Assembly: GCF_947172395.1 (NCBI RefSeq) | Contig: NC_069104.1 | Coordinates: forward strand, 9,823,355-9,887,354 | Origin: Bicyclus anynana | Lineage: Eukaryota > Arthropoda > Insecta > Lepidoptera > Nymphalidae | Direction of reading: 5' to 3' | DNA length: 64,000 bases | Shown: in pieces, positions 30,745 to 41,712 of the stretch | Layout of the letters: every line of letters starts with the position of its first letter | Position numbering within the stretch: the stretch's first letter is position 1 | Program-made: the position numbers and the translations under genes | Notes under the pieces: model-generated | Databases searched by the model: none | What the model saw: only the letters and a program-made list of their open reading frames with translations | Told to the model about the DNA's origin: nothing

Positions 30745-30823
30745 GCAGGGGTGACAAAGCGGGGCGCAATTATTAACGCATTTTTTAATTAAACCCAAAG
30801 GTGACCCTTCCCGATTATGCTAA
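30745..30823 (+). repeat. Local direct repeat, copy 1
   Basis: GCAGGGGTGACAAAGCGGGG and TTTTTAATTAAACCCAAAGG recur at 31481-31569. A family B Helitron 3' fragment (GTGACTTCGTCCGCGTGGAA) follows at 30840. Confidence 0.6.
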
Positions 30824-30973
30824 TAGACATACTAATGCATGTCCGTGACTTCGTCCGCGTGGAATCCCTTGACAACCTAAAAAAAAGATATCTAGATAGA
30901 AAGCTATCGCGGACTATTTTTTAGAACGTTTTATTTGGTATAATTTCGTCAAACATGTTTTTTTTGTAATTTT

Positions 30974-31117
30974 ACAGCACAGCGACAGAATGATTTTTGC
31001 GTAACTTTAACAGCCTTGCAATGGAATGATTTTTGCGTAACTTTAACAGCACAGCAACGGAGCTATTTTTGCGTAAGTTTAACAGCGCAGCAACGGAATG
31101 ATTTTTGCGTAACTCGA
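30974..31117 (+). repeat. Four tandem 36-bp units
   Basis: Units begin at 30974, 31010, 31046 and 31082. The consensus is ACAGCACAGCAACGGAATGA then TTTTTGCGTAACTTTA. The length is a multiple of three and one frame stays open through all four units. There are no spacers, so it is not a CRISPR array. Confidence 0.85.
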
Positions 31118-31190
31118 ATCAGTAGTTGTCTGATATAAGCGCGTTGGACCAGACAATCAAACTCTGCAGCATTATAATATTTATAGTACA

Positions 31191-31350
31191 CTGGCTGACG
31201 CCGCGCGTTTTCACCCACGTAGTTCCTGTTCCCGTGAAAATTAGGGGACAAAATGACATTCACAAATAACGTAGCTTAAAAAATCTAAATCCGTTTAGCA
31301 GATTACCCTCTACAACTTCGTAAATCTTTACCTCTTTATAAGTATAGCAG
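31191..31350 (-). mobile_element. Helitron, family A, diverged
   Basis: CTGGCTGACGCCGCGCG, TTTTCACCCACGTAGTTCCT and TTAGCAGATTACCCTCTACA; ends near TTTATAAGTATAGCAGA. Both termini are mutated. Confidence 0.5.
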
Positions 31351-31480
31351 AAAAATATAACTAGAAATAAAATCGTAGAAGAATCCGATTCTTCCAAAGA
31401 TTATCCTTAGAATTTAAGTTCTTAATATTTATTAAAATAAAACAGTATGAGTAATATTACCAGAGCTATCAAACCCTCAG

Positions 31481-31569
31481 GCAGGGGTAACAAAGCGAGG
31501 TAACGTAGTGCTATATATTATGTCCGTATTTTTAATTAAGCTCAAAGGTGACCCGCCCGGATAATGCTG
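31481..31569 (+). repeat. Local direct repeat, copy 2
   Basis: GGCAGGGGTAACAAAGCGAG, TTTTTAATTAAGCTCAAAGG and TGACCCGCCCGGATAATGCT pair with 30745-30823, about 740 bp upstream. Confidence 0.6.
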
Positions 31570-32149
31570 ACGGTGATATTTTGGGTGTCACGTTCAATAC
31601 AATATTCAATATTCAAGCTTCTAACCGTTTTGGTACCAACTGGCGTCTGTGTGTTTAGGTTTTGTTGATTTATAGCATAATCCTAATTAATATTAAACAT
31701 TCATACCTGTTCAATCGATCATTGTAGAGATTTACGTACACATTGTCGAGAGTAGGTACCTGTTATCCAATAAAGAAGTTGTTCCCAAGGGTTTGCAGTG
31801 ATGTTGTATTAGCATTAATAAAATTCAAATTCATTTTATTCAATTGGAAGAGATAGAATTTAATCTGAATTAATTTACATTTAAATTATTTTTACATTAC
31901 CGTGATGTAATATTGAAAATAAGTTGTTATTTTAAAATAAAACCTCTAATCTAAGGTTTTTACCAAGTAGGTATACGCCCAATTTGAGAAGAAGCATTGA
32001 AGAAGACACCAAGCCAGATATTTTTATTATTACCATCTTACAATACTTAACATGTTATAAACTTAAAGGTAATGTAACTTAATAAATTAAATATAATAAA
32101 GTTTAAATAAAATGCCATATTTTTAGATATGACAAATATTTTTTTTTTA

Positions 32150-32372
32150 TTCTACATAAGTTAGCCCTTGACTACAATCTCACCTGATGGTAAGTGATGA
32201 TGCAATCTAAGATGGAGGCGGCCTAACTTGTTAGGAGAAGGATGAAAATCCACACCCCTTTCGGTTTCTACACGACATCGTACCGGAACTCGCTCGTAAA
32301 TCGCTTGGCGGTACGTCTTTATCGGTAGGTGGTAGTAACTAGTCACGGCCGAAGCCTCCCACCAGCCGAGAA
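32150..32372 (-). mobile_element. SINE family 1, head replaced
   Basis: Tail and body match (AGTTAGCCCTTGACTACAAT, CGTACCGGAACTCGCTCG, GAAGCCTCCCACCAGCC). The normal tRNA head is absent; beyond it, CGGGAATCGAATCTACAACC (32440-32459) may be a different or decayed head. Confidence 0.75.
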
Positions 32373-32762
32373 TTCCCGTTCCCCTCCAATTAGTCGTAAA
32401 GACTGTGTTGGGACTATGAATGACATTAGTTCATCGAGCGGGAATCGAATCTACAACCAGTGTAGTCCAGCATCTTTACTGAAGAACTATGCGTTGAGCA
32501 TTACTTGACACTTGACAATAAACACCTTGATGAGATTTTTTTACGATCGATGTCGAGGGCGAAAGCTAGAATACAAATAAATACCTATTGTAAGCGCCTA
32601 TTTAACTGTAAGTACTTAGCAGAAGGGCAGATTAAATGATACACGCGTTTGTAAGGCGTTGTCTCCACTAACGAATAGTATTATTACAGATTATTTTTAA
32701 GCTCTATACAGGGCCAAATACAGGTCTCAAACGCTGAAGGAAAATCATGGTTATTATGCACG

Positions 32763-32904
32763 CCATTGACGATCATTCTCACGTTTCTGCAGCACACACG
32801 ACTATAACTGATCGTGTATTGGTCACTGCATGACGGCTCGACTTATGAAAGGTCTTCGCTGCCGTTTGCGCTGCAGAAACGTGACAATAATTGACCGTCA
32901 ATGG
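32763..32904. mobile_element. Short MITE, about 30-bp inverted ends
   Basis: CCATTGACG and CTCACGTTTCTGCAGC at the left pair with GCTGCAGAAACGTGACAATA and CGTCAATGG at the right, with a small gap. 142 bp, no coding. Confidence 0.7.
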
Positions 32905-33702
32905 CTGACTTTAGGAGACCTGCGTACCTGGGATTTTCGCAATTCTCTACATATGTGAAGTCTGCTAATCCGCATTGGGCCAGCGTGATGGTCTATTAGC
33001 CTAACTGCTCTTATTCTGAGAGGAGATTCGTATTCAACAGTAAGCCGTATATGGATTGTAATAAACCTACATGTACATACAGGACCAGACCACACTAGAC
33101 GTTGTCCTTGTAAGCAAGAAGTGTAGAGCTGTAACGATCCAAATTTGAAAAGGAAAAAGTATCGAAATACTTGGATCCTGTTCACGAGATTAACGCCTTG
33201 TTGAATGTTGAGTCAACCATTATTGTTCCGATAGTCGTTTTCATAAGGTTTCGCACTTTTTGTACTCATTAAAATATTACTACAACGTTCCGATAGTCAA
33301 AATTTACAATTATCACGTTGTGCAATTGATTAGATAACAATGTCGACCAACAATCGATTAGCCCATGCATGGAAGCGACGCCTAATTACACTAAGTGCAA
33401 GTTATTTTAGTACGCAGTCTATTTATAGTTGTTTATCGTAAGTACTGGAAAATTTCTGTTTATTTTTACTTATCTATTTGTAGATTCAATCGACTGCGCG
33501 CTATCGCTGTGTGCTCAAATTGTCACACTTTGGAGTGCTTTTCACTAGATAACGATATTTTTGTATTGACCGTATCATCTGCAAACACGTCCAATATTAT
33601 TTTATAGAAGGTTATCTTTTTGGAGTTACGTAGTTGTAGCGATAAGTTGTGAATAAATTGTACGCAGATTCGTCGCTGTTTTATTACAATAGGTGGCCCA
33701 TG

Positions 33703-34016
33703 CATCTATCGTAGATCTTTAGATGGGCTTTAAAGCGTCGCGGAATTGTCATTGGTTTCGCACATTGAATACGTCATCACTCGTAACACATTTCTCTTTA
33801 ATCATGTTGTGGTTTGTGTTATTACCCTTCCAAAATGAACACGAAGGCATAGTTAAGGAATTAAAATAAAAAAAACAGTAAATATTTTTTTAAGTCTACG
33901 TCCACCCACGGCATGCGCTTGTACTAAGATAAGATGTGCGTGCACGTCTTTGGGTAATGACATAAAATTGTGCGTTCTTTAGTATGGAGGGGCCCATCTA
34001 ACGATTTATATCGATG
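33703..34016 (-). mobile_element. P-element-like MITE with THAP first exon, copy 2 (314 bp)
   Basis: Reverse copy of 26980-27281. Ends CATCTATCGTAGATCTTTAG and the complement of CATCGATATAAATCGTTAGA. Outside lie GGCCCATG and GACCCGTG (6 of 8 equal). The internal ATG (complement at 33848-33850) starts MPSCSFWK. The second zinc-finger cysteine and the donor are damaged, so this copy is more decayed. Confidence 0.65.
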
Positions 34017-34129
34017 GACCCGTGTCGGTGTTTTTATAATTCCGTTCCTATATTTTCACTCCCAGGCATTTGGTGTATCAGCTCAAATAGACATATCAAT
34101 ATTTGTATCAATCATCACCGTCATTATAA

Positions 34130-34200
34130 GCCGATGGATGTCCATTTCTGGGCATAGGCCTCTTGTAATGACTTCCTAACACCTCAATTCTGATCTGCCT
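34130..34200 (-). mobile_element. RTE-type LINE 3' fragment
   Basis: GCCGATGGATGTCCATTTCT and GGGCATAGGCCTCTTGTAAT are the reverse strand of the usual RTE tail (GGCCTATGCCCAG, GGACATC). Very short. Confidence 0.45.
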
Positions 34201-34275
34201 GTAACAATATTGTACCTTAAATAAAATCTCCTACCGCGTATCGTATTCGAAAAATCAGCGGGGCATGACATGTTT

Positions 34276-34795
34276 TAACCGACCTAAAAAAAGGAGGAGG
34301 TTCACAATTCGACGCGTATTTTTTTAAAGGTTTATTACCTCATAACTTCATCACTGGCTTGGCACCGCCTTCAAAGTTGTTTTGACGGCCTCCGTGGCGC
34401 AGTGGTATGCGCGGTGGAATTATTGACGGAGGTCCTGGGTTCGATCCCCGGCTAGGCCGATTGAGGTTTTTCTTAATTGGTCTAGGTCTAGCTGGTGGGA
34501 GGCTTCGGCCGCGGCTAGTTACCACCCTACCAACAAAGACGTACCGCCAAGCGATTTAGCGTTCCGGTACGATGTCGTGTAGAAACCGAAAGGAGTGTGG
34601 ATTTTCATCCTCCTCCTAACAAGTTAGCCCGCTTCCATCTTAGATTACATCATCACTTACCATCAGGTGAGATTGTAGTCAAGGGCTAACTTGTAAAGAA
34701 TAAAAAAAAAAATAAAAAAAAAGTGATCAGAAGGTAGCACGTACGATGTTATTTTTCGCTTTTTAGTTTATTTTCTGATTGTGAAGTCGGTTAAA
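34276..34795 (+). mobile_element. MITE family C carrying a SINE
   Basis: Left part TTTTAACCGACCTAAAAAAA to CTTGGCACCGCCTTCAAAG; right part GTGATCAGAAGGTAGCACGT, TTTTTCGCTTTTTAGTTTAT and GTGAAGTCGGTTAAA. The two halves are separated by the SINE at 34384-34720. Confidence 0.7.
34384..34720 (+). mobile_element. SINE family 1, full length, inside MITE family C
   Basis: Head GACGGCCTCCGTGGCGCAGT, B-box GGTTCGATCCC, body AGCGTTCCGGTACGATGTCG, tail GAGATTGTAGTCAAGGGCTA and AACTTGTAAAGAATAAA-A(n). One of the best-preserved copies. Confidence 0.9.
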
Positions 34796-35169
34796 TCTGT
34801 TTATGAAAATTTTGTGAAGCTTATCATGCATCACGAAAATGAATTCAGCCATTGGTCGTTATTTCGAAAATTAGCTTGAAGAGAAGGACAGGACGCATAA
34901 AAATTGTCTTTCGTGTTCTTTATGCATAACAGGGGAGGATCCTCTCTTATTTATGTTATCTAAGTACAGACTAGGTTTCTGCTATTTAAATATATTATAG
35001 ATGTGTACGGACCCCTTTGTAATGCGTGTTGTAATAACCACTTGACAAGCTTTTATTGTTATCTTTGACAGTTAGTCGCTTCACTACTATCAGATGGTAC
35101 CATAGACTAAAACCCACCAGCCTAATTTGTACTGTAGCGCGAGTCTGTGAAAATCAGAACATTGTTTTT

Positions 35170-35256
35170 TATTCTTTACAAGTTAGCATCATCACATACC
35201 ATCAGGTGAGATTTTAACCTTGAATACAATCTCACCAATAGTAAGTGATGATTCAA
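35170..35256. repeat. Folded SINE tails (inverted duplication)
   Basis: ATCATCACATACCATCAGGT plus GAGATT (35188-35213) is followed within about 20 bp by CAATCTCACCAATAGTAAGT and GATGAT, its near complement. Both are family 1 SINE tail sequence, placed head-to-head. Confidence 0.7.
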
Positions 35257-35269
35257 TTTAGTTTACTTC

Positions 35270-35575
35270 CAAACATCATGATTCTGAGCCGCCTGCATCC
35301 AGCGAATCCTCACGCTTGATGTCTTCGTGGGGGTCGACCAACACAACGCTTTCGGGTGTGGGGTCTCCATTCCAGCACCTTGGGACCCCAACGTCCATCG
35401 GCGTTTCGATCTATTTGCCCCACCCATTGCCACTTCGGCTTCGTGACTCGGTGACTACTTTGTTACGAATCTCCTCATTTTTAATTCGATCACGCAGAGA
35501 CATTCCGAGCATAGATCATTCCATCGCCCGCTGTGTGACTCTGAGCCTTCTTATAAGGCCCGTATTTATCAAGAG
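35270..35575 (-). mobile_element. RTE-type LINE C-terminal ORF fragment
   Basis: On the reverse strand the frames read GVSLRD-like and RRTDVGVPRCW-like blocks (from CGTTGGGGTCCCAAGG, TGCTGGAATGG). It covers the same part of the ORF as 29970-30640. The 89-codon forward ORF at 35316-35585 is its shadow. Confidence 0.6.
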
Positions 35576-35667
35576 CAATGCATAAACAAGTGATTATATA
35601 AAAAGGAATGTATGTTTCATACTTTCCACTGTCTTCACTATCGACACTTTATATCCAAGGTTCTCAA

Positions 35668-35869
35668 TCTATACTAAATTATAAAGCTGAAGAGTTTGTT
35701 TGTTTGTTTGATTGATCTCGCTAATCTCAGGAACTACTACTGATCCGATTTGAAAAATTATTTCAGTGTTAGATGGCCCATTTATCGAAGAAGGCTATGT
35801 GCTATATATTATCCCCGTATTCCTACTGGAACGAGAACCACGTGGGTAAAACCGCGCGGCGTCAGCTAG
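35668..35869 (+). mobile_element. Non-autonomous Helitron, family A, full length (202 bp)
   Basis: TCTATACTAAATTATAAAGC to GCGCGGCGTCAGCTAG, flanked by A and T. The CGTGGGTAAAACCGCGCGG hairpin precedes the CTAG end. Confidence 0.8.
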
Positions 35870-36404
35870 TAATTAAGAACGTAACGAAAACGAAGCCTTT
35901 TCACGTATCATATGAGATAAAAGTGTAGGGTAGTAAGTATGTTATATAAGGCACCTACACAGTTAAAAATATATTCCGTACAATTCTGATGTTTATTTAT
36001 CTCGAACAAAAGCATTTGGGGCAAACATTGAAAAACAAATCCACTCAAGTTGTCAAGAAGTTTGAGTTCGAACAAAATGTCTGCTCAATTGTGAAGACGA
36101 TTCGCATCTACTTTGGAAAACATTGTTGCAGGTGGAAACGAAATCGGATGAAACGCCGAACTTGGGTAAAATGTCTCAATTCAAATGGAAAGTCAGATTT
36201 GAGAAACAACTTTGAATACAATCTTTTGAGAATACCTTCTTTGCACAGATGAGTATGGGTTTAATTTGAATTGGCACGGGTATCAGAGCATTTACCCTAT
36301 TTATTTTTTTGTACTTTATAGATTTATAGTAGTATATTCTGGAGATTCTAGAGGCATACAATATACATGCATATTGCTATGAGATTTATCATATTTTTTG
36401 GAGA

Positions 36405-36782
36405 CTCAGAAGTAGATTACAAAAATAAGAAAACCGATGTTTATGGTTATGGCTCACAACATTTGTCAGTACAAGCAAAATAAGACCCTAGAATGACCTT
36501 GAGTGGAGTAACGAACTTGTGATCGTTTTATGTAGGGTTAAGGAATCCTTTGGCAGTTAACTAACACTCCCCTTTTCCACTCAAAGCACTCTCCCCGCCT
36601 ATCCCAAGTATAAAGAGTTACACAATAACCATACGACGACCGACCGTACAACGAGCGCCTTATATAGCAAGCCATTCCCGCCAACCGATCGCTACCCCTC
36701 TCAAACTCCCTACTCTTTACGTAAACAAGTCGCGCCACCTAGCACGAGCCAACACGAGATCGAGCGACGTCATATCCGTCTT
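36405..36782 (-). repeat. Dispersed promoter-bearing repeat (copy 3)
   Basis: Reverse copy of 3131-3480. TATATAAGG (reverse strand, complement of CCTTATATA at 36659) fits a TATA box that the 3131 copy lacks. It ends TTTCCTACAATATC at 36782. The 66-codon reverse ORF inside is not conserved. Confidence 0.65.
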
Positions 36783-38166
36783 AGACTACTATTTCCTACA
36801 ATATCAATATCACTGAAGAAAATATATGTATAAATTTTGTTTTTTTTAGCTGGTCATAAGTTCGATCCACGATGCTGTACTTCTCTTACCGACTCCAACA
36901 CATTTTATCTACCTAGTTAGAGGGAATGGGAATTAGTGAAATAAAAAAAAAATGGCAAATATTCTATTTAAAAAGATTGTGATTAAAATGTACATACATA
37001 TTGTGGCTATATAAAACTTTATATTGCATTGAAACCTAATATCGGGAGAGTTAACATTGCTACTCACACTACAAATAAATATTTTATTAGAGTAATTAAT
37101 AAGTACTTTCAATCAAAGAACGTTAGGCCGATTTTATCCTGACATTAAAGTTCATGAACAAACACACATTAGTAGTAATTAAAAACGAAGTGCATTAGGT
37201 CCATTTTATTCTGGCATTATTTTTATGAACACTCAGGAAAACCAGTAAAGTTAGGAGTGTAGATTATCTAGAGATAGAGCATTTTCCATTGGCATACGGC
37301 ATAAATCTCGTTAGCAGTAAAATGTTGTACGAGATGGGCTAACGAAGTACATGACCTATACATGTTAAATACATATATCTACGTACGAATATATTAATTT
37401 TTTTTAGTCTCTCATCTATTCTTTTAATAAATCTGTAAATAGGTTAATTGAAACGAAATATATTTCCAAAATAACTATCAGGGGGTGATTAGTGATAGAT
37501 ACTGATGCCAAAAATGCAATCAATAAATTTTTTGTATGTCTGTCTGTATGTTTGTTATAGAATAGAAACAATAATTTCTCAACGGATTTTAACGAAACTT
37601 AGTATAAATATTCTTCATACTCCTGGGCAGGTTATAGTATACTTTTCATCACGTTACGATCAATAGAAACAGAGCAGTGAAGCGAAATGTTGGGAAAACG
37701 GGAGAAGTTACTCCATTTTTACAGCGATGTTGTAAGGGCTGGATTAAAGAGATCTAAGGGCGGTCGAAGTCGCGGGCGCCCGCTAATTATTATATAATTT
37801 AAAAGTATTTTTATTTATTATGACGCTTTGAAAAATTAATTAATTTATAAAATTAATCACCCATTTTAAACAAAGTACATTAAGTGCATTTTATTCTAGC
37901 ATTATTATATAGACACTCACGAACACCAAAGGTGTGTAGACCAAGAGATAGGTACCCTCACCGTACAGCATAAATCTAGTTAGCAGGAAAATGTGCTACG
38001 CGACGTAGCTCCTGCTACGTGAAGTGAAGTTAGTCGTAATACCTTTTACTTCGAGTTAAGGGTTTAAGTGATCAAGTGAAAGTCTCTCTTGAAATAAGGA
38101 TTTATTATGGCTATATTTTAGTAGTTTAAGGTCTTTTTGAGAGAGATTGTCCGGGGAAAAATTGAT
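36783..38166. other. Non-coding block with a duplicated segment
   Basis: Bases 37175-37345 and 37860-38015 share AGTGCATTAGGTCCATTTTA-like sequence, CATTATT, and GGCATAAATCTCGTTAGCAG. Between them, 37485-37785 is Helitron-like and ends GGTCGAAGTCGCGGGCGCCC then GCTAAT. Confidence 0.55.
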
Positions 38167-38315
38167 AGTTACCACGCTAACGGCAATGACGTACCGCCAA
38201 GCGATTTAGCGTTCTGGTACGATGTCGTGTAGAAACCGAAATAGGCGTGGATTTTCAAGTTAGCCCGCTTCCATCTCAGATTGCATCATCGTTGTAAAGA
38301 AAAAAAAAAGAAAAT
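38167..38315 (+). mobile_element. SINE family 1, 5'-truncated
   Basis: GTTACCACGCTAACGGCAAT, AGCGATTTAGCGTTCTGGTA and the tail CATCATCGTTGTAAAGAAA with poly-A. Confidence 0.75.
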
Positions 38316-38374
38316 ATCGAAGAAGAATTTTCGTTATCATGGTCACAGTTATTGCTACCGCCAATCAGTTAAAG

Positions 38375-38468
38375 TTTAAGAAAACCACAATCGACCCAGC
38401 CGGGAATCAAACTCGGGACCCTTGTCTTGCAAATCCGCAGTTTTACGGCCTCCGTGGCCGTAAAACTA
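38375..38468 (-). mobile_element. SINE family 1 head fragment with palindromic end
   Basis: GACCCAGCCGGGAATCAAAC and TTGTCTTGCAAATCCGCAG are the reverse head. It then runs AGTTTTACGGCC-TCCGT-GGCCGTAAAACT, a perfect 12-bp hairpin at the SINE 5' end. Confidence 0.65.
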
Positions 38469-39655
38469 CCTGGTATCCCATTCCTAGCAGAAGGCAATTT
38501 TAAAATTTCTGAATTATCTGATGGGCTTCGGTAAGGTGCCACCCAACAGTATGAAACAAGCATGCAACATTATTTCTACATTAATAGATGTTCTGAATTT
38601 TAAATTTAAAAGCAATTCGTTGAATCAAGTAAAAGTCAAAGTCAAAGTTAATTTATTTCAATTACAAGGCTTACAAGAACTTTGGGAATGTCAGGTCTCG
38701 TCAGGGAACGTTATTAAATAATGGTGATAATCTAAGGGTTTATTAAGTATAAATTATCTCTTTGACGGGTATTTTATATTTCACAAGAGCTTTGTGTATA
38801 ACAAATAGAACTCTTACGATGGATTACAATATAGTCAGTAGCGCGGCATCTTGTGTACTAGAGCTTATGTATGCTCGACTCCCTCTATGAAAAGATCAAA
38901 GGAATTTTGTAATATCATCTTTTCGTGAGGTAATACCTACATAATACAGTACGCAAAAATATTTGTATGAATAGAGTATGTATCCAAGCGTTATTGAAAT
39001 GGCAAGATGTTTTCGTATTTTTTTTTTCAAAAATGGATCGTATTTCTTAAGATAGTTTAAAAATAGAATATTTTCATTGTTCAGGCCTACACGTTGTCAG
39101 GGGTATAATTGAAAAGGGCGTAACGGTAAATACCTATCAGAAAAAAAAAATTTTTCAATATCTTGAAAAAAATATTTTTTCCTGATGATTTGATTTCAAG
39201 GTATTGAAAAACATATGGCATATATTTAAAAAAAAAACAAGCTGAACCGAATTCGATGCGGGTGGAGCAGTGAACAACAACTAGTTTTTAAACATAGCCA
39301 CCCTTCTAATTATAAAGAATTTTCAAGTGTCAAGGTTTATTGTTGTACGTTAAGGTGGTTTTCGCTAGCATTGTTATAACGAATTTATTTCAATTTATTG
39401 TTTTAAAATGAAAGTTACGTGCACCATTTGTCAGACTTTACACGGGTCTGGGCTTAAAATTAATTAGTTTTTGTCAAAGTTTGTTTCATTCCATTTGTAC
39501 TGATATAGCTGGGGGCATTTTGCTTGACAGCGAAGTTTTGAAAAAATGTAGTCGTTAGGGAATACTCGTATGTTTTTTTGTTGTACCTGTAGCGATCTTC
39601 TGTAATTGTGTTTGTAATAGGGTAGTTGACTCGTATCAAATTTAATATCATCATT

Positions 39656-39953
39656 TCATCATTATCAACCCATTTTCGGCTCACTGATGAGCTCGAGTCT
39701 CCTCTTAGACCGAGAGAGCTAAGGCCTTAGTCAATGCGGATTGGCAGACTTCACATACACAGAGAATTAAGAAAATTCTCTGGTATGCAGGTTTCCTCAC
39801 GTTGTTTTTTCACCGTTTGAGACACGTGATATTTAATTTCTTAAAATGCACACAACTGAAAAGTTAGAGGTGCATGTCGCGGGCCGGATTCGAACCCACA
39901 CCCTCCAGAATCGGAGGCAGGCGTCATATCCACTGGGATATCACAGGTCACAA
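39656..39953 (-). mobile_element. SINE family 2, near full length
   Basis: TCATTATCAACCCATTTTCG, AATGCGGATTGGCAGACTTC, GTTTCCTCACGTTGTTTTTT, CCGGATTCGAACCCACACC (B-box) and the head complement CCACTGGGATATCACAGG. Confidence 0.85.
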
Positions 39954-40074
39954 ATTATCAAATTTAATATAAACAATATTAATTGCGTGTAGTACATCGA
40001 ACAAGAAATTAATAAAAGTTAAGGATTTCTTATAAAACACAATTTAAAAATCATGTATTTTATAAATTTTTTCA

Positions 40075-40350
40075 AACGTCAAAAACGCTGTTTACCATTT
40101 TGTGACGTCACAATGTTATGTGAGGTACTTAGCGTCATACTGATTGTTAGCTAATATTTATGTCAAACGCTCCGTTTGTAAAGGATTTGTTAACGTGACG
40201 TCATGAAACAGTTGAAATATAGACCATCATGGCCGAAAGGCGTTTTCGCTCGTATTGACAAAAGATATTTAAAAATTAAATTTTCATGTAACCACGTCTC
40301 AAAAAAATATAATATTTTTTTTCAATCTAGTAGAACGATAATGAACAATT
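40075..40350 (+). repeat. Dispersed repeat shared with 17905-18147
   Basis: GTGACGTCATGAAACAGTTG, AAATATAGACCATCATGGCC and AGTAGAACGATAATGAACAA match. The 72-codon ORF at 40203-40421 starts inside and is not conserved in the other copy. Confidence 0.6.
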
Positions 40351-41458
40351 TGAGACCAATTCCTCTATGTACTTATCTATCCCTCTCTATATTTGGTATG
40401 GTGTTAAACAGAGATAGATGACAGATAAATTCGAAAATAGGGATGATGACAGTTTTTTAAATTGTATATAAATTATGAGTATACTAATAGTAAAGCAATT
40501 TTGTAAAAGTAACAGGGTATCTGCGATCATTTTATTAAAAAATGTTACATCTAATGTAAGGGAGATTAAACTGTATGAATTTTCATCTAATTACGATAAA
40601 AGATTTTGATTTGATTTTGAAATTTTATAATTTTATTTATTTTGCAAATATCCAGTCAATCTTTGCCTTTTATGTATAAATTAGCTAACATTGAGCTTTT
40701 TTAACCGAATGGATCATAAAAAACAATATATTCAAACCTAGTCATCATCCCCATTCACGGAAGAGTATAAATATCGTTATAGCCTACCCTATATGCATAA
40801 ATATATATGTATAAAATAGCCTTGCTCATTGCAGCTAAAAAATGCAACTGCAAATTGAAAATAATAAACTAAATATCTTTATTATTTAAGCATCAATAGT
40901 TTTACGGTAAATGAGCCGGACTTACATCGATAGGTAGTTGGTTCGTTGTCATACCCCCTAACATAGTGTTTCTTAGTTAATTAGTGGGGGAAAGGGAATA
41001 GTGGTCACATTAAAAAATCAAATCAAAAAATGTAAAACAAAAAAAAAACTCTAACTGTTTTTTTCTAGTATCCTGTACAAGTAGGATGTTTTTTGGAGTT
41101 TACTCCATAAAAATCGATTTTTCCTATATAGCCCCTGGTATGAAAATAATATGGGTAGTAAAATTCAATGAACGAATGACAGCGTTACGTTTTTGTGCGC
41201 AACCTATTCTGCGCACCTTTCACCGTGCGCTACCGCCAATAGCGTGCAGATACGTGCGGGCGCGCCGCAGTCTGCTGCTCCTCGGCTGCGCACGTTTTAC
41301 TTTTCAGGCATAAGTATTTAGACGTACATAGTGTATGCTGCGGGGCAATATACACCTATTTAGACAGTCGATCTGAAAGAGTAAACTCGTCAGAGCTGAC
41401 ACACTTTTTTTTAAATATTAGATAGAAGCAGGCGTTACTTTGCGGAAGTTCATCATGA

Positions 41459-41712
41459 TTATATAATGATTTATTTATTTTGCTATCATCCGCGAAAAGT
41501 TGACGAACCCATGCGACAACGTCACGACCGACAAAATACTCTCTACGTACGTTTCACCCCGAAACCGGAGCATCCTCAGGAGATGTTGACTCTACAACGT
41601 GCAATTGCAAAGTTGTAGAGTCAACATCTCCTAATGATCGTTCGTCGATCGTTGTCGCATGGGTTCGTCGACTTTTCGCGGATGATAGCAAAATAAATAA
41701 ATCATTATATAA
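41459..41712. mobile_element. Foldback element, 62-bp outer arms and 21-bp inner arms
   Basis: Outer arms 41459-41520 and 41651-41712 are inverted, with 61 of 62 identical (TTATATAATGATTTATTTAT ... CATGCGACAAC). Inner arms 41578-41598 and 41612-41632 are perfect (AGGAGATGTTGACTCTACAA). The left spacer is 57 bp, the right 18 bp. No coding. The inner CACCCCGAAACCGGAGCATC resembles a block I recall from lepidopteran repeats. Confidence 0.85.

Larger units (their letters stand above)
31571..33702. other. Non-coding stretch with repeat pieces
   Basis: Holds a LINE-type tail (31822-31870), the SINE at 32150, the MITE at 32763 and a SINE family 2 fragment at 32932-33062 (TTGGGCCAGCGTGATGGTCT). Bases 33063-33702 show nothing; the ORFs at 33395-33607 and 33523-33705 have no motif. 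Confidence 0.5.
38716..41458. other. Non-coding stretch, no gene seen
   Basis: Bases 38625-38715 are a LINE-type tail (AAAGTCAAAGTCAAAGTTAA). The SINE at 39656 and the repeat at 40075 lie inside. Bases 41180-41310 are locally CpG-rich (GTGCGCAACC, GCGGGCGCGCCGCAG) but no promoter or exon can be supported. Confidence 0.5.

Noticed and set aside
30974..31117. CRISPR-like array of 36-bp repeats
   Set aside because: Units are contiguous with no spacers and the genome is an insect's.
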